NCBI RefSeq assembly: GCF_030272615.1
Contig: NC_081414.1
Coordinates: 916,991,509 to 917,049,508, forward strand
Source: Cryptomeria japonica
Lineage: Eukaryota > Streptophyta > Pinopsida > Cupressales > Cupressaceae
DNA: 58,000 nt
Direction: 5' to 3'
In this document: positions 57,212-58,000 of the stretch, piece by piece
Position numbering within the stretch: the first letter of the stretch is position 1
Layout: each line of letters opens with the position of its first letter
Made by a program: the position numbers and the translations under genes
The notes under the pieces: generated by a model
The model's database searches: none
Seen by the model: the letters and a program-made list of their open reading frames with translations, nothing else
What the model was told of the DNA's origin: nothing

Positions 57212-57961
57212 ATGTATCAGTATCCATATTCTTATGAGGCTCTGTGTTCAAGGATACAACATACATATACACAATGGAAACTTTATGAAGCATACAAGCC
57301 GTTGGATTTCAGTAACATCCCTATGTATCCATATCCATTCCCATATGATCTTAAAACACATATGTTGAGGTTTCATAGAGCAGAAGGTGAATTACCAATT
57401 GATCATTTGAAAGCATTTTACTAGTTTATTGAAAATTTTCAAATTTGTGCGGAGGAATTGATCATGAAACTGTTTGTGATGACACTGGAAGATGTTGCAG
57501 AGAATTTATTTAGGTTGTTGTCCTCATAAAGATTCTTATCATGGGAGGAACTTGAATGGTGGTTTGTAGAGGAATTCTATGGCATCATTGAAGAAAATGT
57601 ATCTGCCATCAATCCATCAGTCCATTCTCCACAATGTTTTACATTCCATAATTAGATTCAAACAGATCACTATATTGATCCCTTGGCACATGTTAATGAA
57701 TTCCTCAACATAAGGAGAAAGGAAGGTGAATCTATAAAAGGATTAATTGGTAGAATGATGACAACTTAATTGCAAACACCTGATGATACAAGGCCAAATA
57801 TATCTACACTTATGAAATTACTCATGAGGGAATGCGGACTTGATAATTTGCAATTAGCATGTTCGGTTGTTATGGAGATGAATAGGGCAATACGTGATGT
57901 GCATAAGAAGAGTAACATCAACATAAGAGATGCAAATGAAGATGAATATATAGGAGAATAA
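57212..57961 (+). pseudogene. gag: Gag of element C (partial, capsid domain)
   Basis: One frame from 57212 (MYQYPYSYEALCSR) to 57961 with four internal stops (TAG 57422, TAA near 57527, TAG near 57654, TAA near 57767). The middle shows the plant retrotransposon Gag core: FVMTLEDVAENLFRLLSS followed by SWEELEWWFVEEFYG, equivalent to SLGDQAMEWFSQLPPSIKSW in G. VNEFLNIRRKEGESIKGLIGR follows as expected for that domain. A knuckle is not reached, and the last stretch ends at TAA 57959-57961 close to the window end. Confidence 0.8.
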
Positions 57962-58000
57962 ATTATCCATTTGGAAGGCCCTTTTGATGAAGAAGCAATT

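Larger units (their letters stand above)
51965..58000 (+). mobile_element. Element C: Tat/Ogre-like retrotransposon with long coding LTR (5' part)
   Basis: LTR (about 51965-57058), primer site at 57062 and gag from about 57200 to the window edge. The left end is uncertain: TGACATTACG at 51965 fits the distance from LTR start to ATG seen in copy 1 (about 1.0 kb in both), but its first bases differ from TGTTAGCACA. It is inserted in the chromovirus integrase. Pol and the 3' LTR lie outside the window. Confidence 0.72.

Overview
The window is plant nuclear DNA made of nested LTR retrotransposons. I found no host gene, tRNA, rRNA or CRISPR. Copia and Ty3/gypsy proteins with plant hallmarks (a chromodomain integrase, Tat-type Gag, initiator-Met primer sites), very deep nesting and a strong excess of TAG stops point to a large, heavily methylated, repeat-rich genome. 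A conifer or other gymnosperm is my guess, but the sequence alone does not prove it.

Layout, oldest to youngest. An old Ty3 pol remnant runs forward in pieces (about 1409-1530, 21700-22115, 47885-48565). Into it went a solo LTR of about 4.95 kb (1531-21694, target duplication TATTG). That LTR was hit by a reverse-oriented, pol-less element A (3489-18699, duplication AGAAC), which was in turn hit by a young element G (7804-15110, duplication GTAAC). The same old pol was also hit by a Copia element D (22116-47879, duplication TTGAT/TTGAC). D now holds a broken Tat-like element F (about 24680-39327), a forward gag-only element I inside F (26868-34735, duplication TATAG), and a second pol-less element E (39328-45904). 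To the right are an LTR-like piece and a reverse chromovirus integrase (48566-51960). They are followed by the 5' part of a Tat/Ogre-like element C: a roughly 5 kb LTR, a primer site at 57062 and gag up to the window edge.

The most interesting content is a set of related proteins of about 1,000 residues carried by retroelements. Two copies lie inside the long LTR itself, one in the solo LTR and one in the 5' LTR of C. Two others are the second reading frame of the pol-less elements A and E, whose first frame encodes a coiled coil followed by four or five CCHC zinc knuckles. A, E and D share terminal signals (initiator-Met primer site; AAAGGGGGAGAT-type polypurine tracts), so A and E look like passengers of Copia-type machinery. 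Element I shows a repeated hairpin with compensatory base changes in its LTR and leader. Element G has terminal signals pointing one way and gag pointing the other.

All coding regions are decayed. Boundaries given with duplications were read directly. The left ends of F and C, the E/F junction and the 48.6-50.8 kb stretch are not resolved.
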